In this document: positions 1-7,824 of the stretch, piece by piece
Layout: each line of letters opens with the position of its first letter
Position numbering within the stretch: position 1 is the first letter of the stretch
Source of the DNA: Candidatus Dormiibacterota bacterium
Lineage (GTDB): Bacteria > Chloroflexota > Dormibacteria > Aeolococcales > Aeolococcaceae
Length of the DNA: 18,373 nucleotides
Assembly: GCA_019236085.1 (NCBI GenBank)
Contig: JAFAJR010000316.1
Location: 1-18,373 of the forward strand
Direction: 5' to 3'
The notes under the pieces: model-generated
What the model was told of the DNA's origin: nothing
Database searches by the model: none
Seen by the model: only the letters and a program-made list of their open reading frames with translations
Position numbers and translations under genes: made by a program

Positions 1-1
1 G

Positions 2-1111
2 TACTGCCGCGGCACACCGGACATCGCCGCAATCTCCGGTGATGTGGTCAGCAATGGCTATTACACGAACTTCGACATGATGCCGTCGGCGAGCGGCGGC
101 ACCAGCCTGTCCTCGCCGATGTCGATGGGAATGTGGACCCGCATCCAGGCAGCGGCGCCGCTGGTGAGCGGCAACCCCGCAGGCCTCGGCTTCGCCGACG
201 AGACCATCTACAAGGTGGGTGCAGCGCAGTACGGATACACCAGCGGCCCCAACAACGGCGCGTTCTTTGACATCACCACGGGCAGCAACGCGCAGAAGCA
301 CGCCGCCACAGGATGGGACGAGACCTCGGGTATGGGCGTCTTCGACGTGGCGAAGTTCATCGCCAACCCGCTCGCCGACAACAACTCGTCAGCGGAACCG
401 ACCGATGCGCAGACGCAGGCAACCGTGCCCAACCAGCCGACGGGGTGCCCGCTGTTCACCACCTACCAGGGCAACGCGACAGACCCGGTTACCTCGGCCA
501 ACGATCCCACACTGGACATCGTGCAGGGCCAGCTCACCACGAGCACCGACGGCAAGAGCCTCATCGCTTCGCTGTACGGGCCCGGCTTGGCGCCGGGCAG
601 CGACACGCAGTCGCCGGCGGGGGGCACCGGCGGCACCGACTACTTCCTGTTCTGGACGACCTTGGACAATTCAGGCAACCCCACCACGTACTACGCACGA
701 GCCCACGTCGACTCCCAGGGAGACGCGCCGACGTACAGCGATGGCCAGGTCTCCCTCGACACCTTCACCGACACGAACACAACATTGCAGGGTTCATTCA
801 GCAACGGCGTGCTGACGATCACGGTCCCTCTCATCGACGTGGGCAACCCCGCGAGCGGCACGGAACTGCTGTACCCGCAGGGGGCGACCTGGGCGGAGAA
901 CAACGCAGCGCTGGTGCCGTTCTCCATTGACACAGGGGGCTCGCAGAACGATTTCACGGTCGGCATGACTTGCGCGGCCGCGCTGCCGGAGGCCGTCCCG
1001 GAAGCGCCCCTCACGCCGCTGCTTGCGCTGGTCGGACTCGCGGGGCTCCTGGGATTCGGGGTGGTGCGGCGCCGGCGCTCACTAGGTCTTCGGCCCGCGG
1101 CCGAGCACTGA
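2..1111 (+). CDS. Sedolisin-type (S53) serine peptidase, C-terminal part
   Basis: The frame is open from base 2, so the N-terminus, with the pro-domain and the catalytic Glu/Asp, lies outside the window. The visible part starts with RGTPDIAAISGD, matching the stretch before the active-site loop of sedolisins. It continues with SGGTSLSSP, where the Ser codon at 104-106 is the expected nucleophile of the family SGTS-x-x-P box. TTGSN and then GWDETSGMG match the C-terminal calcium-site region of S53 enzymes. About 200 extra residues follow. They end in a proline/glutamate stretch (LPEAVPEAP, near 985-1009), a hydrophobic helix and an RRRR cluster (1067-1078), which looks like a C-terminal membrane anchor or sorting signal. 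The protein is probably exported and degrades extracellular protein, often at acid pH in this family. The family call is firm; substrate and maturation are unknown. Confidence 0.9.
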   Translation, partial: YCRGTPDIAAISGDVVSNGYYTNFDMMPSASGGTSLSSPMSMGMWTRIQAAAPLVSGNPAGLGFADETIYKVGAAQYGYTSGPNNGAFFDITTGSNAQKHAATGWDETSGMGVFDVAKFIANPLADNNSSAEPTDAQTQATVPNQPTGCPLFTTYQGNATDPVTSANDPTLDIVQGQLTTSTDGKSLIASLYGPGLAPGSDTQSPAGGTGGTDYFLFWTTLDNSGNPTTYYARAHVDSQGDAPTYSDGQVSLDTFTDTNTTLQGSFSNGVLTITVPLIDVGNPASGTELLYPQGATWAENNAALVPFSIDTGGSQNDFTVGMTCAAALPEAVPEAPLTPLLALVGLAGLLGFGVVRRRRSLGLRPAAEH

Positions 1112-1120
1112 ACGCGAGGC

Positions 1121-1657
1121 TCAGTAGCCGTTCCCCGGCGACGTGGGTGATCCGGCGCCGGCCTGCTTGACCGGGTTGCCGCCGGGCCCTATCGCGTACC
1201 AGGTGCCACCCTCGAGCTGCAGCCCCTCGCCGTTTGTGGTCCCCCCGCTGGTGTCGCCGGCGAAGTAGTAGAGGGGCAGCATGCCCGCTGTCACTGTTAC
1301 CTGCTGATTCGAGCCCACGCTGAGCGCCGCGCTCACCCCGGAGCCGGCCTGCGCCGAGCTCCCCAGCAGCGGTGGCCAGCTGGAGAGGCAGCCCCCGGTG
1401 CACGGCAGCGGCGAATTTTGCGCATTCACCAGCGAATACAGCGTATGGCCGTTCGGCCCCACCAGGACGGTGCCCAGCGGGGTCTGCGCCGTTGTCACCT
1501 GGATCGCTGTCGAAGCGCCGCTGGATGACGAGCCGCCACCGGTCGATCCAGCCGATCCGCCGCAGGCCGCCAACAGCATGGCCACGGTGGCGGCTGACGA
1601 CAAGAGCAGACGGCGCCCGGTTCCGGGAATGGTCGTCGCGGACACGAGCCGTGGCAT
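1121..1657 (-). CDS. Secreted-repeat lipoprotein (PF03640 / COG4315 type)
   Basis: The 178-residue protein has RR at 15-16, a hydrophobic segment and the lipobox LAAC with Cys32, so it is an exported lipoprotein. A Ser/Gly-rich linker follows. Residues about 60-100 carry the secreted-repeat signature: HTLYSL, then Cys86 and Cys90 in CTGGC, then SSWPPL. A second, weaker repeat (LYYFAGDTSGG, 129-139) ends in GTWYAIGP. The function of this family is not established; the paired cysteines suggest a disulfide outside the cell. The frame stays open upstream to 1744, but the ATG at 1657 fits best: the extra residues are not signal-like, and TACCTT lies exactly 9 nt before this ATG. It is convergent with the S53 gene, with a 9-bp gap, and divergent from the Usp gene. 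Confidence 0.85.
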   Translation of the reverse strand: MPRLVSATTIPGTGRRLLLSSAATVAMLLAACGGSAGSTGGGSSSSGASTAIQVTTAQTPLGTVLVGPNGHTLYSLVNAQNSPLPCTGGCLSSWPPLLGSSAQAGSGVSAALSVGSNQQVTVTAGMLPLYYFAGDTSGGTTNGEGLQLEGGTWYAIGPGGNPVKQAGAGSPTSPGNGY

Positions 1658-1666
1658 GACAAACGA

Positions 1667-1672
1667 AAGGTA
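1667..1672 (-). promoter_or_regulatory. Candidate -10 box (TACCTT) of the lipoprotein gene
   Basis: TACCTT on the minus strand lies exactly 9 nt before the ATG at 1657, and no Shine-Dalgarno sequence is visible, so the mRNA could be leaderless. A perfect 6-bp inverted repeat, CCGGGG-TTACA-CCCCGG (1677-1693), sits in the spacer and -35 region and could be an operator. No good -35 hexamer is seen. Confidence 0.4.
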
Positions 1673-1734
1673 CGCGCCGGGGTTACACCCCGGGGGCGGG
1701 CAGATATTGATATTTATAGTGTCATACAAGCTGA

Positions 1735-1740
1735 TACAAT
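1735..1740 (+). promoter_or_regulatory. Candidate -10 box (TACAAT) of the usp-MFS pair
   Basis: TACAAT ends 9 nt before the ATG at 1750, and the weak -35 TTTATA (1713-1718) lies 16 nt upstream of it. The tract 1701-1740 is strikingly AT-rich for this genome. No Shine-Dalgarno sequence precedes the ATG, consistent with a leaderless transcript. The box is part of a 10-bp tandem near-repeat (TCATACAAGC / TGATACAATC, 1722-1741). Confidence 0.5.
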
Positions 1741-1749
1741 CCATGCCCC

Positions 1750-2217
1750 ATGACGGGACAGGGCGGGACGACCTTCACCCGAATCGTCGCGGCGATCGAC
1801 CTGGTGCCCGAGAGTTCCGGCTCGGTGCTGCGAGCCGCCCGCGAACTGGCGGCCGCCATGCGATCCACTGTGCTGGTGGCTCACATTCAGGAGTCGGAGC
1901 ACCCGGCGGTCGTCGCCACAGCGCCCCGGGCCGGTCTCCGCCCGGCGCCGCTGGCGGCCGACGGCGAGCTGGGCGAGGCGGGCCGGGCCGTGGAGCACGC
2001 TGTCAGCGAGATGCGGGCGGCCGGCGTCGCGGCGGAGGGCCGAGTCCTCCCTGGCGCGGGATCGACCGCCAAGGAACTGCTGACCGTTGCGTCCTCATTC
2101 GGCGCGACGCTGATCATCGTCGGCGACCATGGCGGCCGGGTCGCCGACGTGCTGCTCGGCAGCGTGGCGCACAAGCTGGTGCGCTCGGCTCCATGCCCCG
2201 TGCTGGTGGTCCGCTGA
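1750..2217 (+). CDS. Universal stress protein, UspA family
   Basis: This 155-residue, single-domain cytoplasmic protein has the Usp fold pattern. It opens with strand RIVAAIDL, whose Asp17 is the conserved nucleotide-site Asp. The middle has VLVAHIQ, and the protein ends in LIIVGDHGG...LLGSVAHKLVRSAPCPVLVVR. The ATP-loop pattern of ATP-binding Usps is G-x2-G-x9-G-S/T. Here G125-x2-G128 is followed by only 8 residues before G137-S138, so the loop is one residue short and ATP binding is uncertain. The ATG at 1750 has no Shine-Dalgarno sequence but lies 9 nt after TACAAT. The stop is directly followed by the ATG of the MFS gene with no spacing, so the two are very likely co-translated and this protein may modulate the transporter or respond to the same stress. 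Confidence 0.92.
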   Translation: MTGQGGTTFTRIVAAIDLVPESSGSVLRAARELAAAMRSTVLVAHIQESEHPAVVATAPRAGLRPAPLAADGELGEAGRAVEHAVSEMRAAGVAAEGRVLPGAGSTAKELLTVASSFGATLIIVGDHGGRVADVLLGSVAHKLVRSAPCPVLVVR

Positions 2218-3732
2218 ATGGCGGCGAAGGCAGTCGTACACGAACGGGGCGAACAGACGAGATCGGTCCGCAGCCTGGTCCCCGCACGGATGGACCGTCT
2301 GCCGTGGACGCGCTTCCACTGGCTGGTGATCGCGGGTCTGGGCGTGTCCTGGATCCTCGACGGCCTCGAGATCCAGATCGTGGCGTTGGTCGGGACGGTG
2401 CTGCAGGACAAGGGCACACTGCATCTGTCCGCGGGCGACGTCGGCATCCTGGGGAGCGTGTATCTGGCCGGCGAGGTGGCGGGTGCGCTCGTGTTCGGGC
2501 GCATCACCGACCTCATCGGCCGCAAGCGCATGTTCATGGTGTGTCTCGGCGTGTATCTCGTGGCGAGTGGATTGGGCGCGCTGTCGTTCAGCCTGTGGTT
2601 CCTGCTCATCTGCCGCTTCGTGGCGGGGACAGGCATCGGCGGCGAGTACACCGCCATCAACTCCGCCATCGATGAGCTGATCCCTTCGCACTACCGCGGG
2701 CGCGTCGACATTGCGGTGAACGGCACCTATTGGGCCGGCGCGATGGTCGGTGCCGGGGCTTCGATATTCCTGCTCAACCCGCACCTGCTCCCCATCAACC
2801 TGGGCTGGCGTCTCGGCTTCCTCATCGGCCCCGCGGCCGGGCTGGTCATCATCTACCTGCGTCGCACGCTGCCAGAGAGTCCGCGGTGGCTCATGACGCA
2901 CGGACGGCAGGAGGAAGCCGACCGCATAGTCGACGAGATCGAAGAGCGTGTGCGGCGCCAGGGCGCGCATCTCGAGCCGGTGTCGGAGGACCGCGCGATC
3001 GAGGTGTCCGGTGTCGGCGTCGTGTCGTACGTCCAGATCGCTCGCACCATGCTCCGCGAGTACCCGCGTCGCTCATTTCTCGGCTTCTCCATGATGGTCA
3101 CGCAGGCCTTTCTTTACAACGCCATCTTCTTCACGTACGCCCTGGTGTTGACCAACTTCTACAAGGTGCCCAGCTCAGAGACCGCGTACTACTTCTTTCC
3201 GTTCGCGGCGGGCAACCTGCTGGGGCCGCTGACGATCGGCCATCTCTTCGACACCATCGGGAGGCGGCGAATGATCATGTTCACGTACTGCTCGTCGGCG
3301 GTGATTCTCGCGGTGTCGGGCTTCCTCTTCCATCAGGGGATGCTCAACGCTGTGACCCAGACCGCGCTGTGGTGCGTCATCTTCTTCCTGGCTTCAGCCG
3401 GAGCGTCGAGCGCCTACCTCACGGTGAGCGAGATTTTCCCGCTCGAGCTGCGCGGCCAGGCAATCTCCTTCTTCTTCGCCATATCGCAACTCGCCGGTGG
3501 TGTGGCGGCGCCGGCCATCTTCGGCGCCCTGATCGGCAGCGGTAACAACCCCGGACCACTCACCATCGGCTACGTGGCCGGCGCCGTGGTGATGTTCGCC
3601 GGCGGCCTCATCGCGTGGTTTTGCGGCGTCGACGCGGAGCGTCGCGCGCTCGAGGACATCGCCGCGCCGCTGTCCGCCGTTTCGCGGACCGAGCAGCGGC
3701 CACGCGGTGTGGTGGTCGCCCCGGGCGCCTGA
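2218..3732 (+). CDS. MFS transporter, sugar-porter-like
   Basis: This 504-residue inner-membrane protein shows about twelve hydrophobic segments. The loop 2-3 signature is GRITDLIGRKR (94-104). RFVAGTGIGGEY (133-143) matches the helix-4 motif of the family. PESPRWL (219-225) after helix 6 is typical of the sugar-porter and related metabolite/H+ symporter subfamilies. A second loop motif, DTIGRRR, occurs in the C-terminal half. It probably moves a small organic solute by proton coupling; the substrate cannot be read from the sequence. The start is the ATG immediately after the Usp stop codon; Met25 (2290) is an alternative and would remove a polar N-terminal extension. It converges on the enolase-superfamily gene with a 10-bp gap. 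A catabolic link between the two is possible but unproven. Confidence 0.9.
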   Translation: MAAKAVVHERGEQTRSVRSLVPARMDRLPWTRFHWLVIAGLGVSWILDGLEIQIVALVGTVLQDKGTLHLSAGDVGILGSVYLAGEVAGALVFGRITDLIGRKRMFMVCLGVYLVASGLGALSFSLWFLLICRFVAGTGIGGEYTAINSAIDELIPSHYRGRVDIAVNGTYWAGAMVGAGASIFLLNPHLLPINLGWRLGFLIGPAAGLVIIYLRRTLPESPRWLMTHGRQEEADRIVDEIEERVRRQGAHLEPVSEDRAIEVSGVGVVSYVQIARTMLREYPRRSFLGFSMMVTQAFLYNAIFFTYALVLTNFYKVPSSETAYYFFPFAAGNLLGPLTIGHLFDTIGRRRMIMFTYCSSAVILAVSGFLFHQGMLNAVTQTALWCVIFFLASAGASSAYLTVSEIFPLELRGQAISFFFAISQLAGGVAAPAIFGALIGSGNNPGPLTIGYVAGAVVMFAGGLIAWFCGVDAERRALEDIAAPLSAVSRTEQRPRGVVVAPGA

Positions 3733-3742
3733 TGCGGGAAGA

Positions 3743-4843
3743 CTAGCCGGACCTCCAGCGCTCGGCGTCGGGGCGCAGGCTCAATCCCAGGCCGGGGCGA
3801 TCTGAGAAGCGCAGCACACCATCAACCGGCTGCAGCGCGCCTTCGAAGAGCAGCGAGTCGATGCGAACGTGGTCGTGAAACCATTCGATGTGCCGCAGGT
3901 TCGGCGGCACCGCAGCGACATGCGCGTGCAACGACGGGCCGCAGTGCGCCGAGAAGGGAATGTGGTGCGCTGCAGCGACACCCGCTACGCGCAGCCACTC
4001 GGTGACGCCGGCGCAGCGCGACACGTCGGCCTGCAGCACGTCGACTGCACCTGCTGCCAGCATCGCTTCGAAGTATTCGATGGTGTAGCCGTACTCGCCG
4101 GCTGTCACATCGATGGGCAATGTGCCGCGCAGCATCGCGAGCCCTTCGAGGTCGTCCGACGTCACCGGCTCCTCGAACCAGGTGACGCCGAACTCGGCTG
4201 CAAACAGCTCGCCCAATCGCAATGCCTGCTTGCGGTCATACGCGCCGTTGGCGTCGACGAAGAGCTCGACGTCGGCGCCGAGCGCGTCGCGGACCGTGCG
4301 CACGCGTTCGACATCGCGCAGCCACGACGCGCCGCGGTCCGTGCCGATCTTCATCTTGACGCGCGGGATGCCCGCGTCCACCCATCCCCGCAACTGCTCG
4401 ACGAGCTGCTCGTCGCTGTACGACGTGAACCCGCCGCTGCCGTACACGGGCACGGCGTCGCGCACCGAGCCGAGCACGCGGTGCAGCGGCTGCTGCATCG
4501 CGCGCGCCTTCGTGTCCCACAGTGCGATGTCGACGGCAGCAATCGCCATCGAAGCGATGCCAGGACGGCCGAGGTTGCGGATGCTGCGCACCATGGCCAG
4601 CCAGGCCGCGGCGGTGTCTCGACAATCAAGGCCGTGCAACAGCGGCGCCAGCTCGTCACGCACCAGCGCCGTCACGGCTGAGGAGCCGTAGGCGAAGCCG
4701 AGCCCGGTGACGCCGCCCTCCAGGCGCGGCCGCACCACAACCACAACCGTTTCGTCCCAGGCCAGTGTGCCGTCCGCTTCGGGTTGCTCGGTTGGGACCG
4801 TGTACTCGGCGACCGCGACGTCGCTGACGCTGTACTCGCTCAT
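3743..4843 (-). CDS. Enolase-superfamily enzyme, mandelate racemase/muconate lactonizing group
   Basis: This is a 366-residue cytoplasmic enzyme of usual family length. The N-terminal capping domain is followed by a TIM barrel with every active-site element of the mandelate racemase subgroup. These are Lys163-x-Lys165 (VKMKIG), metal ligands Asp198 (VDANG), Glu224 (WFEEP) and Glu250 (AGEYG), Asp273 (QADVSR), and His300 (FSAHCGP) as the His/Asp dyad partner. Such enzymes abstract a proton alpha to a carboxylate and then dehydrate, epimerise or racemise acid sugars or related acids. The substrate is not identifiable here. The frame is open upstream to 4966, but those residues would overlap the divergent TPP gene and are not conserved in character, so the ATG at 4843 is chosen. 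No strong Shine-Dalgarno sequence is seen. Confidence 0.9.
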   Translation of the reverse strand: MSEYSVSDVAVAEYTVPTEQPEADGTLAWDETVVVVVRPRLEGGVTGLGFAYGSSAVTALVRDELAPLLHGLDCRDTAAAWLAMVRSIRNLGRPGIASMAIAAVDIALWDTKARAMQQPLHRVLGSVRDAVPVYGSGGFTSYSDEQLVEQLRGWVDAGIPRVKMKIGTDRGASWLRDVERVRTVRDALGADVELFVDANGAYDRKQALRLGELFAAEFGVTWFEEPVTSDDLEGLAMLRGTLPIDVTAGEYGYTIEYFEAMLAAGAVDVLQADVSRCAGVTEWLRVAGVAAAHHIPFSAHCGPSLHAHVAAVPPNLRHIEWFHDHVRIDSLLFEGALQPVDGVLRFSDRPGLGLSLRPDAERWRSG

Positions 4844-4879
4844 GGGCGCGGCCCGGACCGGCCTCCCGGCATCGGCCCA

Positions 4880-4889
4880 ATGGTACAGC
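4880..4889. promoter_or_regulatory. Overlapping divergent -10 boxes
   Basis: On the plus strand TACAGC (4884-4889) lies 9 nt before the ATG of the TPP enzyme. On the minus strand TACCAT (4885-4880) overlaps it and faces the enolase-superfamily gene, 36 nt before its ATG. The 55-bp gap between these divergent genes leaves little room for separate promoters, so a shared, symmetric promoter core is plausible. No convincing -35 is seen on either side. Confidence 0.35.
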
Positions 4890-4898
4890 GCAACTATC

Positions 4899-6701
4899 AT
4901 GTTTGATGTGAGCGAGACGGTCGCAGACGACCTGGTGAACCGCCTCCTGGAGTGGGGCTGTGACACCGTGTACGGCTATCCCGGCGATGGCATCAACGGG
5001 TTGCTCGGCGCGCTGGAGCGCACCGAGGGAAAGCTCCGTTTCATCCAGACGCGGCACGAGGAGATGGCCGCGTTCATGGCCGGCGCGCATGCCAAGTTCA
5101 CGGGCTCCGTCGGTGTGTGCACCGCGACGTCAGGACCGGGCGCAATCCACCTGCTGAACGGCCTCTACGACGCGAAGCTCGACCACACGCCGGTCGTGGC
5201 CATCGTCGGGCAGACATTCGTCAGCGCGATGGGAGGCGACATGCAGCAGGAGGTTGACCTGCTGTCGCTGTACAAGGACGTCGCCTCGGCGTATGTGCAG
5301 CAGGTCAACACGCCGTCTGCATTGCATCACTGCATCGACCGTGCGTTGCGCATCGCGCAGGCTGAGCGAACCGTGACGGCGGTGATCATCCCCGCGGATG
5401 TGCAGGAGATGAAGGCGGTGCCGGTGCAGAAACCGGGCCTGAAATCGGTTCACAGCGGCGTGGGATTCGTGCACACCAGGGTTCTGCCGGACCCAGCGGA
5501 CCTCGACCGCGCGGCCGACGTGCTCAACAGCGCCGAACGGGTGGCGATTCTTGCAGGCGCAGGTGCGCTGGATGCAACCGACGAGCTGATCGCCGTCGCC
5601 GACATCCTCGGCGCTGGCATCGCGAAGGCGTTGCTGGGCAAGGCGGCGGTGCCTGACGACATTCCCTTCTGCACCGGCCCGATCGGTCTGCTCGGGACCA
5701 AGCCCAGCTGGGACATGATGCAGAACGCCGACGCGCTGCTGATGATCGGCAGCTCGTTCCCGTACTCCAACTTCCTTCCCCCGCTGGGGAAGGCGCGTGG
5801 CGTGCAGATCGACATAAGCCCGCGCCAGCTCAGCATCCGCTACCCGATGGAGGTGATGCTCTGCGGCGACGCCAAGGCGACGCTGCAGGAGTTGATGCCC
5901 AAGCTCAAGCGCAAGACCGAACGCGCCTGGCAGGAGCGGATCGTCAGCGACGTCGAGGCGTGGTGGCAGCTCATGGAGAGCCGCGCGCAGCCGGAGGTGC
6001 GCGACGGGCGGCTGCAACCGCAGCAGCTCTTCGCGTCGCTGTCCCGGCACCTCCCCGACAACGCGATCATCAGCGCCGACTCGGGCTCGGGCACCAACTG
6101 GTTCGCCCGTCAGGTGAAGCTGCGGCGGGGCATGAAGGCGTCGCTGTCGGGCAACCTGGCGACCATGCTTCCGGGCGTCCCCTACGCGATCGCCGCCAAG
6201 TTCGCATTCCCCGACCGTCCTGCGATAGCGGTCGTCGGCGACGGCGCCATGCAGATGGGCGGCATGGCCGAAACGCTCACGGCGGCGAAGTACTACAGGA
6301 CGTGGAAGGACCCGAGACTTGTTGTGTTCGTGCTCAATAACGAGGATCTCAACCAGGTGACGTGGGAACAGCGGGTGATGGCGGGCGATCCGAAATTCGA
6401 GGCGTCGCAGGTGATCCCCTACGTGCCGTTCGAGCAGTGGGCGGAGATGATCGGCCTTCGCGGCATCAAGGTGGATTCGCCGGAGCAGGTGGACTCAGCA
6501 TGGGAGCAGGCGTTCAGCGCGGACCGGCCGGTGATCATCAACGCCATCACCGATCCTGAGGAGCCGCCGCTGCCTCCGCACGTAACGGTCGAGCAGGCGA
6601 AATCGATGAGTGAATCCGTGCTCAAAGGAGACCCTGCGGGGCTTCGCGACATGGTCACCGCGATGCGCGAGAAGGTGCAAGAGTTCGTACCGGGGCGCTG
6701 A
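4899..6701 (+). CDS. Thiamine-diphosphate-dependent enzyme, pyruvate oxidase / acetolactate synthase type
   Basis: This 600-residue protein has the three-domain POX/ALS layout. The N-terminal pyrimidine domain contains GYPGDGINGL (26-35) and RHEEMA, with Glu54 as the expected catalytic Glu. A middle domain (about 190-330) includes AILAGAGA. The C-terminal diphosphate domain carries GDG at 447-449 and NN 30 residues later. That spacing is slightly above the usual 24-27 because of an insertion around TWKDPRL. The enzyme should decarboxylate a 2-oxo acid such as pyruvate, by oxidation or condensation; the acceptor is not known. The frame is open back to 4707, but that region overlaps the divergent gene, and the domain begins at the ATG at 4899. 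It heads a four-gene cluster with a membrane protein, a gluconate-dehydrogenase-like small subunit and a GMC flavoprotein, suggesting the electrons pass to a membrane-linked acceptor. Confidence 0.9.
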   Translation: MFDVSETVADDLVNRLLEWGCDTVYGYPGDGINGLLGALERTEGKLRFIQTRHEEMAAFMAGAHAKFTGSVGVCTATSGPGAIHLLNGLYDAKLDHTPVVAIVGQTFVSAMGGDMQQEVDLLSLYKDVASAYVQQVNTPSALHHCIDRALRIAQAERTVTAVIIPADVQEMKAVPVQKPGLKSVHSGVGFVHTRVLPDPADLDRAADVLNSAERVAILAGAGALDATDELIAVADILGAGIAKALLGKAAVPDDIPFCTGPIGLLGTKPSWDMMQNADALLMIGSSFPYSNFLPPLGKARGVQIDISPRQLSIRYPMEVMLCGDAKATLQELMPKLKRKTERAWQERIVSDVEAWWQLMESRAQPEVRDGRLQPQQLFASLSRHLPDNAIISADSGSGTNWFARQVKLRRGMKASLSGNLATMLPGVPYAIAAKFAFPDRPAIAVVGDGAMQMGGMAETLTAAKYYRTWKDPRLVVFVLNNEDLNQVTWEQRVMAGDPKFEASQVIPYVPFEQWAEMIGLRGIKVDSPEQVDSAWEQAFSADRPVIINAITDPEEPPLPPHVTVEQAKSMSESVLKGDPAGLRDMVTAMREKVQEFVPGR

Positions 6702-6742
6702 CCGTGCGAGGCAGCAGGGCAACCCGCGCCGCAGGTGAGACC

Positions 6743-7171
6743 GTGTTCCTGGTGGACCGGATGACGCACAACATCCGCACCGGGCGTTTCGAGCGTTCGC
6801 TGTCAGCGCTCACCGCGGTGAGCGCTCTGGTCACCGGCGCGGAGGTCTACTTCGAGCATTACCGGGCGAGCTTCGGCGATCCCTGGATGTGGAGCCCCGT
6901 GGCGCTGACGCCTCCGCTGGTGGCGGCCGGCGTGGGCGGTGCCGTCAGCCGCCGCTGGGCCAAAACCTGGCTGCCGCTGTTCGCCGGCTTGTACTTCGCC
7001 AACGGCGTCGTCGGGACGTACCTGCATGTCCGCGGCGTGGGCCGCAAGCCGGGTGGCTGGGCGGTGGCCCAGTACAACGTGCCGATGGGGCCGCCGCTCA
7101 TGGCGCCGGGGCTGATGTCGATGGTGGGCGGCATGGGACTCCTCGCGGCAATCCTGCGCCGCGAGCGTTGA
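6743..7171 (+). CDS. Small four-helix membrane protein of unknown function
   Basis: The protein is 142 residues from the GTG at 6743, which has a good Shine-Dalgarno sequence (AGGTGA, 6733-6738). A longer reading from GTG 6704, 2 nt after the preceding stop, is possible. Four hydrophobic helices are visible: SLSALTAVSALVTGAEVYF, SPVALTPPLVAAGVGGAV, LPLFAGLYFANGVVGTYL and PPLMAPGLMSMVGGMGLLAAIL. Between helices 1 and 2 lies FEHYRASFGDPWMWSP, rich in His, Glu and aromatic residues. There is no heme-binding CxxCH and no recognised domain. Its place between the TPP enzyme and the dehydrogenase subunits suggests a membrane anchor or quinone-facing subunit for that module, which is inference only. 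Confidence 0.75.
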   Translation: MFLVDRMTHNIRTGRFERSLSALTAVSALVTGAEVYFEHYRASFGDPWMWSPVALTPPLVAAGVGGAVSRRWAKTWLPLFAGLYFANGVVGTYLHVRGVGRKPGGWAVAQYNVPMGPPLMAPGLMSMVGGMGLLAAILRRER

Positions 7172-7203
7172 CGGCGCGTCAGCGGCGGGGCATCACCCCA
7201 CAG

Positions 7204-7824
7204 ATGGTCGGGCGCTACCCCGACTTCGACGTGATGCAGAGCGCTGACACCTGGGATGACGCCACCCGTGCGGTGGTCGAGCAACGCCTCAGATCGCCCA
7301 CCGATCTGCGGTTCTTCGACGCAGCCGAGGCCGTCACCGCGGCGGCCTTCAGCGACACCGTCACCGCTCAGGACCGCGAGCCGCGCGTCCCTGTTGTTGC
7401 CATGATCGACAAGAAGTACGCCGAGAGCCGGCACGACGGCTATCGCTACGACGACATGCCGGACGACGCCACCACCTGGCATCTCGCGCTCCGCGGGCTC
7501 GACGAGGTTGCGCGGCGTCGCTACGGAAGCGACTTCGCGGGGTGCCCGAACGAGGTGCGCAACGCGATTGTCGAACAGTTCGCCGGCGGGTCGCTGCAGG
7601 GCGGCGTCTGGGACACGTTCAACTGCAAGCGTGCCTTCTCCGTGTTGATGCGCGGTGTGCTCGCCGAGTTCTACTCGCACCCCTGGGCGTGGAACGAGAT
7701 CGGGTTCGGCGGACCGGCGTATCCCCGTGGCTACATGCGCCTCGGCGAAGGACTGCGTGAGCCGCATGAGAAGCCCGAAGCGCTGCAGCGCGACCCGGTG
7801 CGCGACACCGAGACCGCGCGGTGA
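7204..7824 (+). CDS. Gluconate 2-dehydrogenase subunit 3-like protein
   Basis: This protein of about 206 residues matches the small (gamma) subunit of GMC-type membrane dehydrogenases (PF13618). It has LRFFDAAEAVTAAAFSDTV near the N-terminus, then VAMIDKK, WHLALRGLDEVARRRYGSDFAGC and the C-terminal FYSHPWAWNEIGFGGPAYPRGY. In known complexes this subunit chaperones or carries the flavoprotein across the membrane and usually bears a Tat signal. I see no twin-arginine signal here, so the complex may stay in the cytoplasm. The start is uncertain: ATG 7204 begins GRYPDFDVM, while TTG 7168, overlapping the previous stop, would add 12 residues. Earlier starts lie inside the preceding gene. The end overlaps the GMC gene by 4 nt (GTGA), indicating obligate co-translation with its likely partner. 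Confidence 0.85.
   Translation: MVGRYPDFDVMQSADTWDDATRAVVEQRLRSPTDLRFFDAAEAVTAAAFSDTVTAQDREPRVPVVAMIDKKYAESRHDGYRYDDMPDDATTWHLALRGLDEVARRRYGSDFAGCPNEVRNAIVEQFAGGSLQGGVWDTFNCKRAFSVLMRGVLAEFYSHPWAWNEIGFGGPAYPRGYMRLGEGLREPHEKPEALQRDPVRDTETAR

Noticed and set aside
1398..2675. 425-codon plus-strand frame across lipoprotein, usp and MFS genes
   Set aside because: It crosses three well-supported genes in another frame and is dominated by Arg/Gly/Pro; shadow of real coding sequence.
3869..4681. 270-codon frame opposite the enolase-superfamily gene
   Set aside because: Antisense to a gene with all catalytic residues in place; composition is shadow-like.
4707..4898. Longer N-terminus for the TPP enzyme
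   Set aside because: The extension lies over the divergent enolase-superfamily gene, and the conserved TPP domain begins right after ATG 4899.
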